Positions 8,505 to 18,100 of a DNA stretch of 64,000 nt are shown one piece after another. The stretch comes from Niabella pedocola (lineage in GTDB: Bacteria; Bacteroidota; Bacteroidia; Chitinophagales; Chitinophagaceae), in assembly GCF_021044425.1 (NCBI RefSeq), contig NZ_JAJNEC010000005.1:2170001-2234000 (forward strand), read 5' to 3'. Position 1 is the stretch's first letter; the number at the start of each line of letters is the position of its first letter. The translations under genes and the position numbers were made by a program. The notes beneath the pieces were generated by a model that was not told the origin of the DNA, searched no databases, and saw only the letters and a list, made by a program, of their open reading frames with translations.

Positions 8505-11032
8505 TTGTTTTTATCCTTTTTGCACTCGTGATCTTTTCGGCGCTGTTACTGCAATTGCGAAATCCGGCTAATAATACAAAAGATCTTGAAAAGATACTAC
8601 CCATCTATAATATTGAACAAGACTGCCTTGTTTCAAAAAATGGTGACATCACCATTGTTTATGAACTTAGCCTGCCGGAGGTCTTCACACTGTCCGCGGA
8701 AGACTACGAGCAACTGCATCATATATGGTTGAGAGCAGTCAAGCTCCTGCCGGCAGGTACTATTGTACACAAACAGGATTGGTACACTGTGGACGCCTAT
8801 AAGGCTGACGCATCAGGCAACCAATCCTTTCTGAAAATAAATAGTGAATCGTATTTTAATGAGCGGAGCTTTTTAAATCATCATAGTTACCTGATGATCA
8901 CCCTAAAAGCAGACGGCCGGCGGCCCGCCAATTCGGTATTCTCCAACCTGCTTCGCCCAACACTGGTTCCATCCGTTGCCCTTAGGCCACAGGTTCTTCA
9001 TGATTTTTTAGATAAGACAAGCCAGGTTACGAAGCTTTTATCTGACGGCAGCCATATTAGATGCCGGCAGCTGCAAGAAGATGAACTGGCAGGCGATGAG
9101 AAGACAGCCGGGCTCATAGAACGCTACTGCTTCCTGCTTTCCCAGGGCGAAGATCCCGTAAGAAGGGATATTATATTTAAACCGGAATGGCAGATCGGTG
9201 AAAAGCGGGTACAGCTCTATAGCCTTGCAGACCCGGAAGATCTGCCGGCAATATGCGGCAGCCGTATTACCTATGACAAATACTCAACCGATGTCAGTAA
9301 ATTTTCCGTTGGTTTTGCAGCTTCAGCGGGTTTATTGCTGCGCACCAATCATATCTATAACCAGTTCCTTGTTATACAGGATACGCCCAAAACCCTGAGA
9401 AGAATGGAAACCCGGCGCAGGAGGCTTCAGTCGCTATCCGCTTACTCCAGGGAAAATGCCATTTCCTGCGATGCCACCAATGCGTTTTTAAACGAAGCTA
9501 TCAGTCAGCAGCGTCAACCGGTAAAAGCACATTTTAATATTATTACCTGGACCGATGACCCGGCCCAGGTAAAGGACCTGAGAAATAAGACGTCCTCAGC
9601 CATTGCACAAATGGATGCTTCTCCACGCCAGGAGATCATGGGCGCTGCTCAAATTTACTGGGGTTCACTGCCTGGCAACGCGGCTGATTTGCCCGTAAAT
9701 GAAACCTTTGACACTTTTGCAGAACAAGCCACTTGTTTCCTTACCCAGGAGACCAATTACCGCACCGTAAAACCGGATCAGGGAATCCGCTTTTGCGACC
9801 GGTTCGGACGACCGGTATATGAAGACCTCTTTGATCTGCCACGGACCGAATATGGCTGGACCAGTAATATGGGGATGCTCTGTTGTGGTACCTCCGGAGG
9901 CGGTAAATCGATGACGCTGAATCATATCCTCCGCTCACTCTACGATCAGGGCGCCCATTGTGTTATTATCGATATCGGTGGCAGCTATAAAGGGTTGTGT
10001 CAATTAGTAAAAGGCTACTACTTCACTTATACAGAAAAAGACCCGATTAAATTTAATCCCTTCTGGCTTCCGGAAGGCACTGGTTTAGACACGGAGAAAA
10101 AGGAAAGTCTAAAATCGTTATTGATCGCGCTCTGGAAACAGGAAAATGATCCATATAACCGGTCGGAATACGTAGCATTATCCAACGCATTGCAAGGCTA
10201 TTACCAGTTGCTTGAAAATGATCCGTCCATTTTCCCTTGTTTCAATAGTTTTTATGATTACCTGCAATCTACGTTCTCTGTCATCCTGAAAGAACACAAG
10301 GTTAAAGACAAGGATTTTGACCTGGATAATTTTTTATATGTGCTACGCCCGTATTATGATGGTGGTGAATTTGACTATTTGCTGAATGCCAAAGAAAATC
10401 TTGATCTACTGGCGCAGTCTTTTATTGTTATTGAACTGGATAATATTAAAGACCATCCCATTTTATTTCCGGTGGTCACGTTGATTGTGATGGAGCTTTT
10501 TGTTTCCAAAATGCGCAAACTCGGGCGTGCGCGAAAAGTGCTGGTTATAGATGAGGCCTGGAAGGCAATTGCCAAAAGTGGTATGGCCGAATTTCTCAAA
10601 TATGCCTTTAAAACGATCCGGAAATTCAACGGTATTCCTTGTGTTATTACCCAGGAGCTGGATGACCTGGTAAGCTCTCCCATTATTAAAGACGCCATCA
10701 TCAACAATGCGGATATAAAGATCCTGATGGATATGCGCAAGTTCATGTACAAATTTGATAAACTTCAGGATGTACTGGGTCTGTCCGACAAGGCTAAAAC
10801 CATTTTATTATCTGTAAACAAGGATGATCGCGAGATCTTTATCGATCTGGGTGGCCAGATGTCTAAAGTCTTCAAAAACGAGCTATGCCCTGAAGAATAC
10901 TTTGCGTTTACAACGGACGGGAAAGAACGTGTGCAGGTAATGGACTATGCCGAACGATTCGGTGGTGATATGGAAACCGCCATCACTCAACTTCTCAAAG
11001 ATTTGAAAGCACAAAAACATTTACTCAACTAA
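8501..11032 (+). CDS. traG: Conjugation ATPase TraG (VirB4-type)
   Basis: The 843-residue product is the VirB4-class ATPase that energises assembly of the Tra channel at the inner membrane. The Walker A motif GTSGGGKS is at residues 463-470 and the Walker B motif VLVIDEAW has its Asp-Glu at 684-685. The first hydrophobic segment (IVFILFALVIFSALLLQL) anchors the N-terminus to the membrane, as is usual for Bacteroidota TraG. The N-terminal half carries a region (ILPIYNIEQDCLVSKNGDI...) typical of this family. In Bacteroidota nomenclature TraG is the VirB4 homologue, not the coupling protein; the latter (VirD4-like) is not seen in the window. Length is as expected for the family (about 830). Confidence 0.93.
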   Translation: MIVFILFALVIFSALLLQLRNPANNTKDLEKILPIYNIEQDCLVSKNGDITIVYELSLPEVFTLSAEDYEQLHHIWLRAVKLLPAGTIVHKQDWYTVDAYKADASGNQSFLKINSESYFNERSFLNHHSYLMITLKADGRRPANSVFSNLLRPTLVPSVALRPQVLHDFLDKTSQVTKLLSDGSHIRCRQLQEDELAGDEKTAGLIERYCFLLSQGEDPVRRDIIFKPEWQIGEKRVQLYSLADPEDLPAICGSRITYDKYSTDVSKFSVGFAASAGLLLRTNHIYNQFLVIQDTPKTLRRMETRRRRLQSLSAYSRENAISCDATNAFLNEAISQQRQPVKAHFNIITWTDDPAQVKDLRNKTSSAIAQMDASPRQEIMGAAQIYWGSLPGNAADLPVNETFDTFAEQATCFLTQETNYRTVKPDQGIRFCDRFGRPVYEDLFDLPRTEYGWTSNMGMLCCGTSGGGKSMTLNHILRSLYDQGAHCVIIDIGGSYKGLCQLVKGYYFTYTEKDPIKFNPFWLPEGTGLDTEKKESLKSLLIALWKQENDPYNRSEYVALSNALQGYYQLLENDPSIFPCFNSFYDYLQSTFSVILKEHKVKDKDFDLDNFLYVLRPYYDGGEFDYLLNAKENLDLLAQSFIVIELDNIKDHPILFPVVTLIVMELFVSKMRKLGRARKVLVIDEAWKAIAKSGMAEFLKYAFKTIRKFNGIPCVITQELDDLVSSPIIKDAIINNADIKILMDMRKFMYKFDKLQDVLGLSDKAKTILLSVNKDDREIFIDLGGQMSKVFKNELCPEEYFAFTTDGKERVQVMDYAERFGGDMETAITQLLKDLKAQKHLLN

Positions 11033-11046
11033 TAAAATCTCCAGTT

Positions 11047-11418
11047 ATGAAAACAGCATGCTTTTTCGTCATTATGTTGATCTTTTCCTGTACCCTGGTT
11101 ACCCGGAACAAAAATGAGATCGCCGGCACCTACGCGCGTATAGCGGAAAATGAAATTTACATCCTGCATGACACCCTTATCCTTTCACCCGTAAGCAAAC
11201 AGGCAAACCATGAATACCGGATCATCCAGCGATCCCAGACCAATTTTAAGAACCCGACTGAGCAGAAATTTAACAAGCGAGCCAAACATTTCATAAATGG
11301 CACGTATGATCCGCAAACGGGAATCATGAAGACCGATGACCCTGGCCGGCTATACTCTTTCGATCCAAAAGAAACTACGATCACCATCAATGAAATCATT
11401 TACCGGAAAATCAAATAA
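11047..11418 (+). CDS. Small lipoprotein of the conjugation operon
   Basis: The 123-residue ORF begins 14 bp after traG. It has a lipoprotein signal peptide (MKTACFFVIMLIFSC) with Cys at about residue 15 as the lipidation site. The rest is beta-rich and polar, with no recognised domain (IAGTYARI...NGTYDPQTGIM...), reading like a small lipocalin-like or copy-number type lipoprotein. Its place inside the tra operon suggests an outer-membrane or entry-exclusion-like role, but that is only an inference from position. Confidence 0.6.
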   Translation: MKTACFFVIMLIFSCTLVTRNKNEIAGTYARIAENEIYILHDTLILSPVSKQANHEYRIIQRSQTNFKNPTEQKFNKRAKHFINGTYDPQTGIMKTDDPGRLYSFDPKETTITINEIIYRKIK

Positions 11419-11435
11419 GTATCAAAAACAAACTT

Positions 11436-12122
11436 ATGTACTTAAAAAAAATAATTCTCACCTCAACATTCACCCTTTTGTTGTTGGTTGGTAGCGCGCC
11501 GCTGCAACAGGCTAAGGCAATCGGAATATGGCAAATAATAAAGGAAGCGATCGTAAAAGTTATTAAGGCTATAGATCTTGCCGTGCAGCGTGTACAAAAC
11601 CAGGTTATCCGCCTGCAACATATACAAAAGGAAGTTGAGAATGCAATGGCCAAACTCAAACTAAAAGAAATTGCTGAATGGGGTGAGAAACAACGAAAGC
11701 TGTTTCAAACCTATTACGATGAACTCTGGAAAGTGAAAAGAATCATCGCCTATTATAAACGGATCAAAAGCATTGTGGACAACCAGCTGCAGTTGATCCA
11801 GGAATATAAAAGAGCCTATGCGCTTGTCAGTAATGATAAAAACTTCAATCCGAAGGAGCTTATTTATATATATGATGTTTACACCGGCATCCTGGATGAG
11901 AGCGCAAAGAATATTGATGAATTAATGATCGTCGTTCAATCTTTCTCTACCCAAATGTCGGATGCGGCCCGGCTGGAGCTGATCGCAAAGATGGATGTGG
12001 CTGTCAGCAAGAACCTTTCGCATCTGCGACGGTTCACCAATCAAAATATTATGCTGAGTATTTCCCGTACAAAGGATCAGCAGGAAGCCCAAACCATCAG
12101 ATCCTATTATGGACTTCAATGA
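11436..12122 (+). CDS. traI: TraI-like conjugation protein, first of three paralogues
   Basis: The 228-residue product has a signal peptide (KKIILTSTFTLLLLVGSAPLQQAKA) and an almost wholly helical mature part with heptad-like repeats: VIKAIDLAVQRVQNQVIRLQHIQKEVENAMAKL. This is the pattern of the Bacteroidota TraI/DUF4141 relatives found between traG and traJ; the ending (YTGILDESAKNIDELMIVV...MSDAARLELI) also fits the family, including the conserved MSDxxR. It is probably a periplasmic part of the channel, in a VirB5-like position. Two more proteins of the same plan follow at 12607 and 13267. The symbol follows Bacteroides usage; the relation to TraI of CTnDOT is approximate. Confidence 0.7.
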   Translation: MYLKKIILTSTFTLLLLVGSAPLQQAKAIGIWQIIKEAIVKVIKAIDLAVQRVQNQVIRLQHIQKEVENAMAKLKLKEIAEWGEKQRKLFQTYYDELWKVKRIIAYYKRIKSIVDNQLQLIQEYKRAYALVSNDKNFNPKELIYIYDVYTGILDESAKNIDELMIVVQSFSTQMSDAARLELIAKMDVAVSKNLSHLRRFTNQNIMLSISRTKDQQEAQTIRSYYGLQ

Positions 12123-12142
12123 TTTCATAAAAATTAACCTAT

Positions 12143-12595
12143 ATGGAAAACGCCAATACCGAAATTTATTTTAAGCATCAGCGCCCCCTTGAATCCTTGC
12201 TTCGTACAAAAGGATACCTTGGCAGCTTTGAGCTTACAGCAAAAAACATCCAGTTTCATCACTTTGGCACTTTAAAGGAATGCCTGCACCAGGCGCTTTC
12301 CTACATGGAAGGCAAGAAAATCACCCGTACTGAGTTCTCTTTAAAAACGCATGCGGAATATATCGGTCCTGAGAATTATAAAGAATGCCAGTTCCAGGGA
12401 ACCTTTGACCTGGAAAAAGGATTTGTTTTTACCCGGTTATTTATCGAATCAAAATTTCCGGATGAAACACAGCAGTTTCAACTCCGCAATAACCAGGAAG
12501 CCCCCGGGAAAAATGCCGTCATCGGAAGATTTAGAAAACCGAAGCCCTGGGGGCGGCAGATACGTGGAGATTTTAAATTCAGGCGCAGGCGATAA
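12143..12595 (+). CDS. Unassigned 150-residue protein between traI paralogues
   Basis: The ORF starts 20 bp after the first TraI-like gene and runs to 12595, 11 bp before the next. There is no signal peptide. The sequence contains NIQFHHFGTLKECLHQALSYM and a strongly basic end (RFRKPKPWGRQIRGDFKFRRRR). I do not recognise a family. Given its place inside the tra operon it is likely a cytoplasmic accessory factor, and the basic tail would allow nucleic acid contact. A shorter overlapping frame in the same place (12351-12692) looks like a shadow. Confidence 0.6.
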   Translation: MENANTEIYFKHQRPLESLLRTKGYLGSFELTAKNIQFHHFGTLKECLHQALSYMEGKKITRTEFSLKTHAEYIGPENYKECQFQGTFDLEKGFVFTRLFIESKFPDETQQFQLRNNQEAPGKNAVIGRFRKPKPWGRQIRGDFKFRRRR

Positions 12596-12606
12596 ACAAA
12601 GCAACT

Positions 12607-13254
12607 ATGAAAATACCGTATTACTTTTTTTTGCTTCTACTGTGCATGCAGCCCATTTCGGGACATTCTCAGCAAATGGGAGAATGGTTTAATCAGAAGA
12701 AAACCCAGATCAGGTACCTCGCCAAGCAAATTGCGGAACTGAAGATTTACCTCGGCTATGTGAAAAGAGGATATAATATTGTATCCGGTGGTCTAAACAC
12801 GATTAAGGATATTAAAAACGGCGAATTTCAACTGCATGATCTTTATTACAAATCCCTGGGTCTGGTGAATCCACGTATCCGGAACGCGCCCAAGGCGAAA
12901 GGCATTGTCAATCATCAACTCTATATCCTCAAAGCAGCCGATGCGATCAACAAATTGCTGGAATCCGATCATACATTGCCTGCATCTCTTAAAACATACG
13001 CCGGTGAATCCGTATCACGCTTGCTGGAGGATGTAGAAAAAGTAAGAAAAAGCCTGGTAGAACTTACGACCGATAATGAAATGAAATTAACGGATGACGA
13101 GCGACTGAAGCGCCTGGATTTACTTTTTGACTACAGCAAAAACCAGTTTGTTTTTGCACAGAAATTTTCCTCAGAAGTCATTACGCTCATTCAATCAATA
13201 CAACAGGAACAGCGGGATGAACAAATTCTCAAAAAACTGCATGGATTGCAGTAA
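12607..13254 (+). CDS. TraI-like/TerB-annotated conjugation protein, second paralogue
   Basis: The 215-residue product has a signal peptide (PYYFFLLLLCMQPISGHSQQ) and a helical mature part of the same plan as the 11436 and 13267 products: GYVKRGYNIVSGGLNTIKDIKNGEFQLHDLYYKSLGLVNPRI is very close to the equivalent segment of the third copy (GYKIISDGYNKVKDITSGNYKIHELFLDGLYKVSP). The C-terminal MKLTDDERLKRLDLLF motif is shared with the third copy (MSDDERLKGIDRIY). Proteins like this are often labelled 'TerB family tellurite resistance' in Bacteroidota conjugation operons, but they are probably exported structural components and that label should not be taken as a function. Confidence 0.7.
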   Translation: MKIPYYFFLLLLCMQPISGHSQQMGEWFNQKKTQIRYLAKQIAELKIYLGYVKRGYNIVSGGLNTIKDIKNGEFQLHDLYYKSLGLVNPRIRNAPKAKGIVNHQLYILKAADAINKLLESDHTLPASLKTYAGESVSRLLEDVEKVRKSLVELTTDNEMKLTDDERLKRLDLLFDYSKNQFVFAQKFSSEVITLIQSIQQEQRDEQILKKLHGLQ

Positions 13255-13266
13255 AAATCTGCTCGT

Positions 13267-13923
13267 ATGAAAAATTGCATAAAGAAAATAAGATCCTGGT
13301 TTTTGATTTTACTGCTAGCGCTGTGCATCAACAGCATCCCGGTTAAAGTGAACGCCCAGGAACACGAAATAGCCCAGCTTGTCCTGAACCTGGAAAAGCT
13401 AAACCAGTTACGTAAAATCCTGCAACAGCTTTACGATGGCTATAAAATCATCAGCGATGGTTATAATAAAGTAAAAGACATTACTTCAGGAAACTACAAA
13501 ATTCATGAACTATTTCTCGACGGGCTCTACAAAGTTAGCCCCACTGTAAAAAAATACCACCGTATTGCAGATATCATTCGTAACCAGGCTGTAATAATAA
13601 AAGAAAGCAAGGCAGCACTGAGTAATTTTTCCTCCCAGGGTATTTTTACGAATGGACAGATAGATTATATAGGAAAAGTGTACGAACGGCTGCTGGAAGA
13701 AAGCCTGAGAAACCTGGATGAGCTTGCAATGATTATTACATCCGGGCAACTACGGATGAGTGATGATGAGCGCCTGAAAGGTATCGACCGGATCTACTTT
13801 GAAATGCAAAAGAAACTGCTTTTCCTGCGCAGCTTTAATAAGCGGCAAAAAATGCTAGCTGCAGAAAAGCTTAAGGACAAAATTGAAAATCAAACATTAA
13901 AGGAGCTGCATGACCTGAAATAA
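13267..13923 (+). CDS. TraI-like/TerB-annotated conjugation protein, third paralogue
   Basis: The 218-residue product starts 12 bp after the previous gene. It has a signal peptide (SWFLILLLALCINSIPVKVNAQ) and a helical mature region beginning EHEIAQLVLNLEKLNQLRKILQQLYDGYKII. The DGYNKVKDITSGNYKIHELFLDGL and MSDDERLKGIDRIYFEM segments align with those of the second copy, so the two probably arose by tandem duplication, while the 11436 gene is a more distant relative. The function, as for the others, is probably a periplasmic element of the mating channel before TraJ. Confidence 0.72.
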   Translation: MKNCIKKIRSWFLILLLALCINSIPVKVNAQEHEIAQLVLNLEKLNQLRKILQQLYDGYKIISDGYNKVKDITSGNYKIHELFLDGLYKVSPTVKKYHRIADIIRNQAVIIKESKAALSNFSSQGIFTNGQIDYIGKVYERLLEESLRNLDELAMIITSGQLRMSDDERLKGIDRIYFEMQKKLLFLRSFNKRQKMLAAEKLKDKIENQTLKELHDLK

Positions 13924-13948
13924 CTACCCTTTAACTTTCTAAAAACCT

Positions 13949-15148
13949 ATGAATATGCTGACTAAGAAAATAGGGCATTTTATGCCTTTTACATTGCTTT
14001 TGCTAATGCCCCAGCTTTTACTAGCCCAGGGAATGCCGGACCAGATTCGGGGCTTACACAAGATACTCGACAACCTTTACAATGAGATGCTGCCTATGTG
14101 TGGTAATCTGATTGGGGTAGGCCAGGCGCTGGCCGGTTTTGCAGCGCTCTTTTTTATTGGGGTGCGCGTGTGGAGACATATTGCTGCCGCGGAACCGATT
14201 GACTTTTTTCCTTTATTCCGCCCCTTTGTGCTGGGATTTTGTATCCTGAACTTTCATTCTGTTATTGCATTGCTGAACGGGGTACTTAGTCCGACAGTAC
14301 AAGGAACAAGCGCAATGGTGAACAACACAAACAACGCGATTGAACGGTTAATCGAACAGCGGGAAAAAGAACGCAAAGAGTCCATGGCATATAAAATGTA
14401 CGGAGTAAATGACGGGGCAGGCGACCGGGATGTTTGGATGCAATACACGCATAGCGATAAGGTTAACGATGAAGGTTTATTAGGAGGTATAGGCTACGAT
14501 GTGGAGTTTGCCGTTGCAAAAGCCTATTACAATTTTAAAAGCATGTTTAAGGATTTTATTTCCTTTTTATTACAGCTACTTTATGAGGCCGCCGCGCTGT
14601 GCATAAATACCATAAGAACCTTTAAACTACTGATCCTTGCCATTCTCGGTCCCATCATTTTGGGTCTGGCGGTATTTGATGGGTTTCAGCATACACTCCC
14701 TGTGTATTTGGCTCGCTATATCAATGTATTTCTTTGGCTTCCGATTGCCAACATACTTGGAGCTGTATTGGGGAAAATCCAGGAAGGCATGATTAAACTG
14801 GATACAGCCCAAATGCAACAACACGGCGACTCCTTTTTCAGTACGTCCGATGTCGGATATATCGTTTTTATGATCATTGGTATTGTCTCCTATTTTACCA
14901 TACCCAGCATCGCCAACATGATTGTGAATGCTGGCGGTGGAAATGCCATTACAAGCAGGGCGACCACTATATTTGGAGGGATAGCTAGTGCAGGCATTTC
15001 AACAGCTGGAGCTGTTGCCGGTGGCGCAGCGGGAATGACTGCGGACGCTTTTGGTGATGCTAATCTTAAAATGACTCAGGGAATGGGTAAGGCAGGAGCA
15101 AATAGCGGGTATTTCAAAGACAAAGTGGATGACAATAGACAGCGGTAA
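13949..15148 (+). CDS. traJ: Conjugative transfer protein TraJ (polytopic channel protein)
   Basis: The 399-residue product is a polytopic membrane protein: a signal-like N-terminus (FMPFTLLLLMPQLLLAQG), hydrophobic helices around 55-75, 90-110, 210-250, 260-275 and 300-330, and a glycine/alanine-rich C-terminus (GGIASAGISTAGAVAGGAAGMTADAFG). This is the plan of Bacteroidota TraJ, the VirB6-like inner-membrane channel component. It is the last forward tra gene before the inserted SIR2 gene; traK starts about 4.2 kb later. A short hairpin (GGAATA/TATTCC, 15160-15175) without a T-run follows its stop. Confidence 0.88.
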   Translation: MNMLTKKIGHFMPFTLLLLMPQLLLAQGMPDQIRGLHKILDNLYNEMLPMCGNLIGVGQALAGFAALFFIGVRVWRHIAAAEPIDFFPLFRPFVLGFCILNFHSVIALLNGVLSPTVQGTSAMVNNTNNAIERLIEQREKERKESMAYKMYGVNDGAGDRDVWMQYTHSDKVNDEGLLGGIGYDVEFAVAKAYYNFKSMFKDFISFLLQLLYEAAALCINTIRTFKLLILAILGPIILGLAVFDGFQHTLPVYLARYINVFLWLPIANILGAVLGKIQEGMIKLDTAQMQQHGDSFFSTSDVGYIVFMIIGIVSYFTIPSIANMIVNAGGGNAITSRATTIFGGIASAGISTAGAVAGGAAGMTADAFGDANLKMTQGMGKAGANSGYFKDKVDDNRQR

Positions 15149-15197
15149 TCTTTGATGAAGGAATAGCATTATTCCAACAATAAGTCTTGTTTGCTTC

Positions 15198-18100
15198 CTA
15201 CCCTAGGGTCCTTAACTGTTTTGCTGCCAACCATTGCCCGGAGTTATTAAATCTGATATTTGCCGGATCAAGTGTTGAAGAAATCACCTGATCCTCTATA
15301 TTAAGGCTTTCTAGTCCATAAGCAATTTTAACGAGCATCAACTCTACAAATGGTTTGTCAGATTCTATAAGAGGATATAACTGGTATTTTTTTAATAGCT
15401 TCACTAAAGAAAATGCATGTTTTTTAAACTTCAAAGCTGCTTTTTCGTCATTGATCCATGAAGCCAAATAGGTTAAACCTGCTTCCAGGGATGGGCCGAC
15501 CTGTAGTAAAATCTTGTTTATTAATAAAGCTACCGCGTCATCATTGAAGTCTCCATGTTCAACTTCTTCAGAAAGTGCCGCAAGCGCCCAAATTACCGAA
15601 ACAGATTCAGGACTGCTTAACCCCTCATTAAGTTCTGTATATTCGGTATAGTTGGCATAAAGTCCATCTACTTCCTCTAATACGGTATTATAATCCGGCT
15701 GGAGCTCCAAGTTTGATTTGAAGTAATTAAGAAATACACGCATATCGTGTATCATCCCAGTAAAGTCAATAAAGAATGATGCTCTGCCCGGACTTACCCT
15801 TCGAATATCTTCCGCAGCTGTCTTCAACTTTTCGTATATCAGTACTAACTCGTCCTGATTAAAGGTAAGACCGTATTTGGGATTGTTACGCTTGGTAAAT
15901 TCCAGTAGTGCAATAGTCTGGTGTCCTCCCGTTATTGACGTCCCTTTAATACCGGTTTCCCACAAATCCTGATGCTCAACAATTACCTGTTTAATTCTGT
16001 CTGTAATCGCTGTATCATTTTTGGCAAAAAAGAGTGCGATCCTTATAGAGCGACTATTACTTAACTTTTCAAAGTCTACCGTTTTAACCCTTTCATAAAT
16101 TTCATCCTGTTGCATCTCTGTTAACAGGTAAAATATATTACCTAATACAAATAGTGTGCCCGATGGATTTAATTGAAAATCTTGAATAAGTACATTTATT
16201 TGTCCCGCCAGCTCATCAGGGATGCTTAACTTACTTTGCCCGGTGAATAATTTATTTGAGTTTATATAATATAAGTAGGTTATGATTTTATTGGGATGCT
16301 GGGGAAATGCCATCAGAAACCTACTTATTATTTTGTACAAGATCTCCCGGTCCAAAGTCACGCGCAGGCCTGCCCTTACGTAATTTTCACATATTGTATT
16401 CTGCGGCTCATATAGTTTTCCGTTTTCCTCCAGTTTCTTCAGGGTTTCTGCAAACTGGGCTTGCCAGGCCTCCGGTTCAATGGCAACAAACAATTCGGAC
16501 GCTAAAATCATGACGGGCTCTGTGCGCTTGTCGAATGCACTGAAAAGATACGCTAAGATATTTGCTTTCTGAGTATTCAGCTTTTCTGACCAGGCTAAAT
16601 CCTGTCCTATACGTTGTAGGGTATTCTCATGATTATACTGCAGCGAATAATAGGTGAATGGAAATGGCAGGGTCTCAAATCCAACTTTAAAAACCTTATA
16701 CCAATTCTCACGAGGTATAACGGACATGATCCCACATTGTGCAGGGAAGCCGAAGATAGTTAACAATGATATCACCTGAAGAGGTGCATACTTCTCAAAA
16801 GGATGAACCATCGGCTGATCACCAGATGTAGAAAAGCGTCCATTTCCATAGGGAATTACTTCCGACTTAGTTTTATCCAATGACTCAATTAAATCAGTAA
16901 TGATGTCTACAAAAGAATGGTAGCCTGCCTGACGATATTTTGAAATATGGCTTCGTAATTTACTCTGATTCTGCCAGGTTGCACCCACTTTAATTGCTAA
17001 CAATAACTCGTAGCTGAACATTTTTTGTTGTTCGCCAACTTTATTGGATGATAATTGAGCTTCGAGTAAGCTCACTGCTGTTTTATGATTAAATTGCGAG
17101 AATAAGCCTGCTTTTATATGAAATTCTTCCACCGGCGCGTCCCACTGCTCCAGCTCTTTTTCTAATGATTCAAAATCCAGCGTAAAGGCCGATTGAAATA
17201 TCTTACCAAGGGGGCTTATCGCAATTTTTTGTTGAGGATTAAAAAACACCTCATTAAGCTCCAGTAAAAATTTCAACTTAGCATCCGTTTCAAACGATGC
17301 TGGTAATGTTTTTAAAACATCAATATCCATTACAACGCTAACCGGTATATACAGTTTCTGAATCAATAAAATCAAAAGCTCCAGCATTTTGGACTTACTA
17401 TCTTCAGAAAGATCTTTCAAATAGAAATCACTAAAAAAACTCAGAAATGAATATTGATGATAAGCACTACCAGGAGATAAATCAGGAATACTCATATTGG
17501 AAGCCATACCCGTAGCTTCCTTATAAATTTCTACTAACCGATTTTCATCTATTTTCAGATTTTTAGTTGTACTATCAGCCTTTGCGATATTCCGCCATAA
17601 GTCCTGCCATTGACTTTTATCAGCTGAAACTGCAGGGCTTACCGGAGGCGCTATAGCATCGTCACTTGCAAGATATTCGAAAAACATCTGCAATGCCGCC
17701 CCACGGGTATTATCTGTTTCCAACTTTTGCTGTGTTTCCGTTTCCAGAAATTCTATAACTTCTTTATTAAGGAGATTGATACTGGCAATACGATGGTTTT
17801 CATAATACAGGCTACGACCATCTTCTTGCTCCTGCCTGTCATTTACTTCAATCAGATATATCTTGTAGTCCTTTTTTACCGATCCTTTCTCTGATTGATA
17901 AAGTAAATCCCTAACCCAGCCAATCCAGGCAGTAAAGTTGGGATCAACTCCTGAAAAACCAATTAAGCAAAAAGATTCCTGTAATAAGGCAATTCGCATT
18001 AACTGGGTAAATGCTTCGTGTTTTTGAGGATACTGCTGATAATGTTCCGCCGATATAATATACTGTTTGCGGGGATCTCTATCAAAACCGAATTTATGAC

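Noticed and set aside
12351..12692. A 113-codon plus-strand frame overlapping the genes at 12143 and 12607
   Set aside because: It lies across two real genes in another frame, with no domain similarity; a shadow frame.
13267..13923. Tellurite resistance (TerB) function for the TraI-like gene
   Set aside because: Signal peptide and operon position argue for an exported conjugation component; the label is a database habit rather than evidence.
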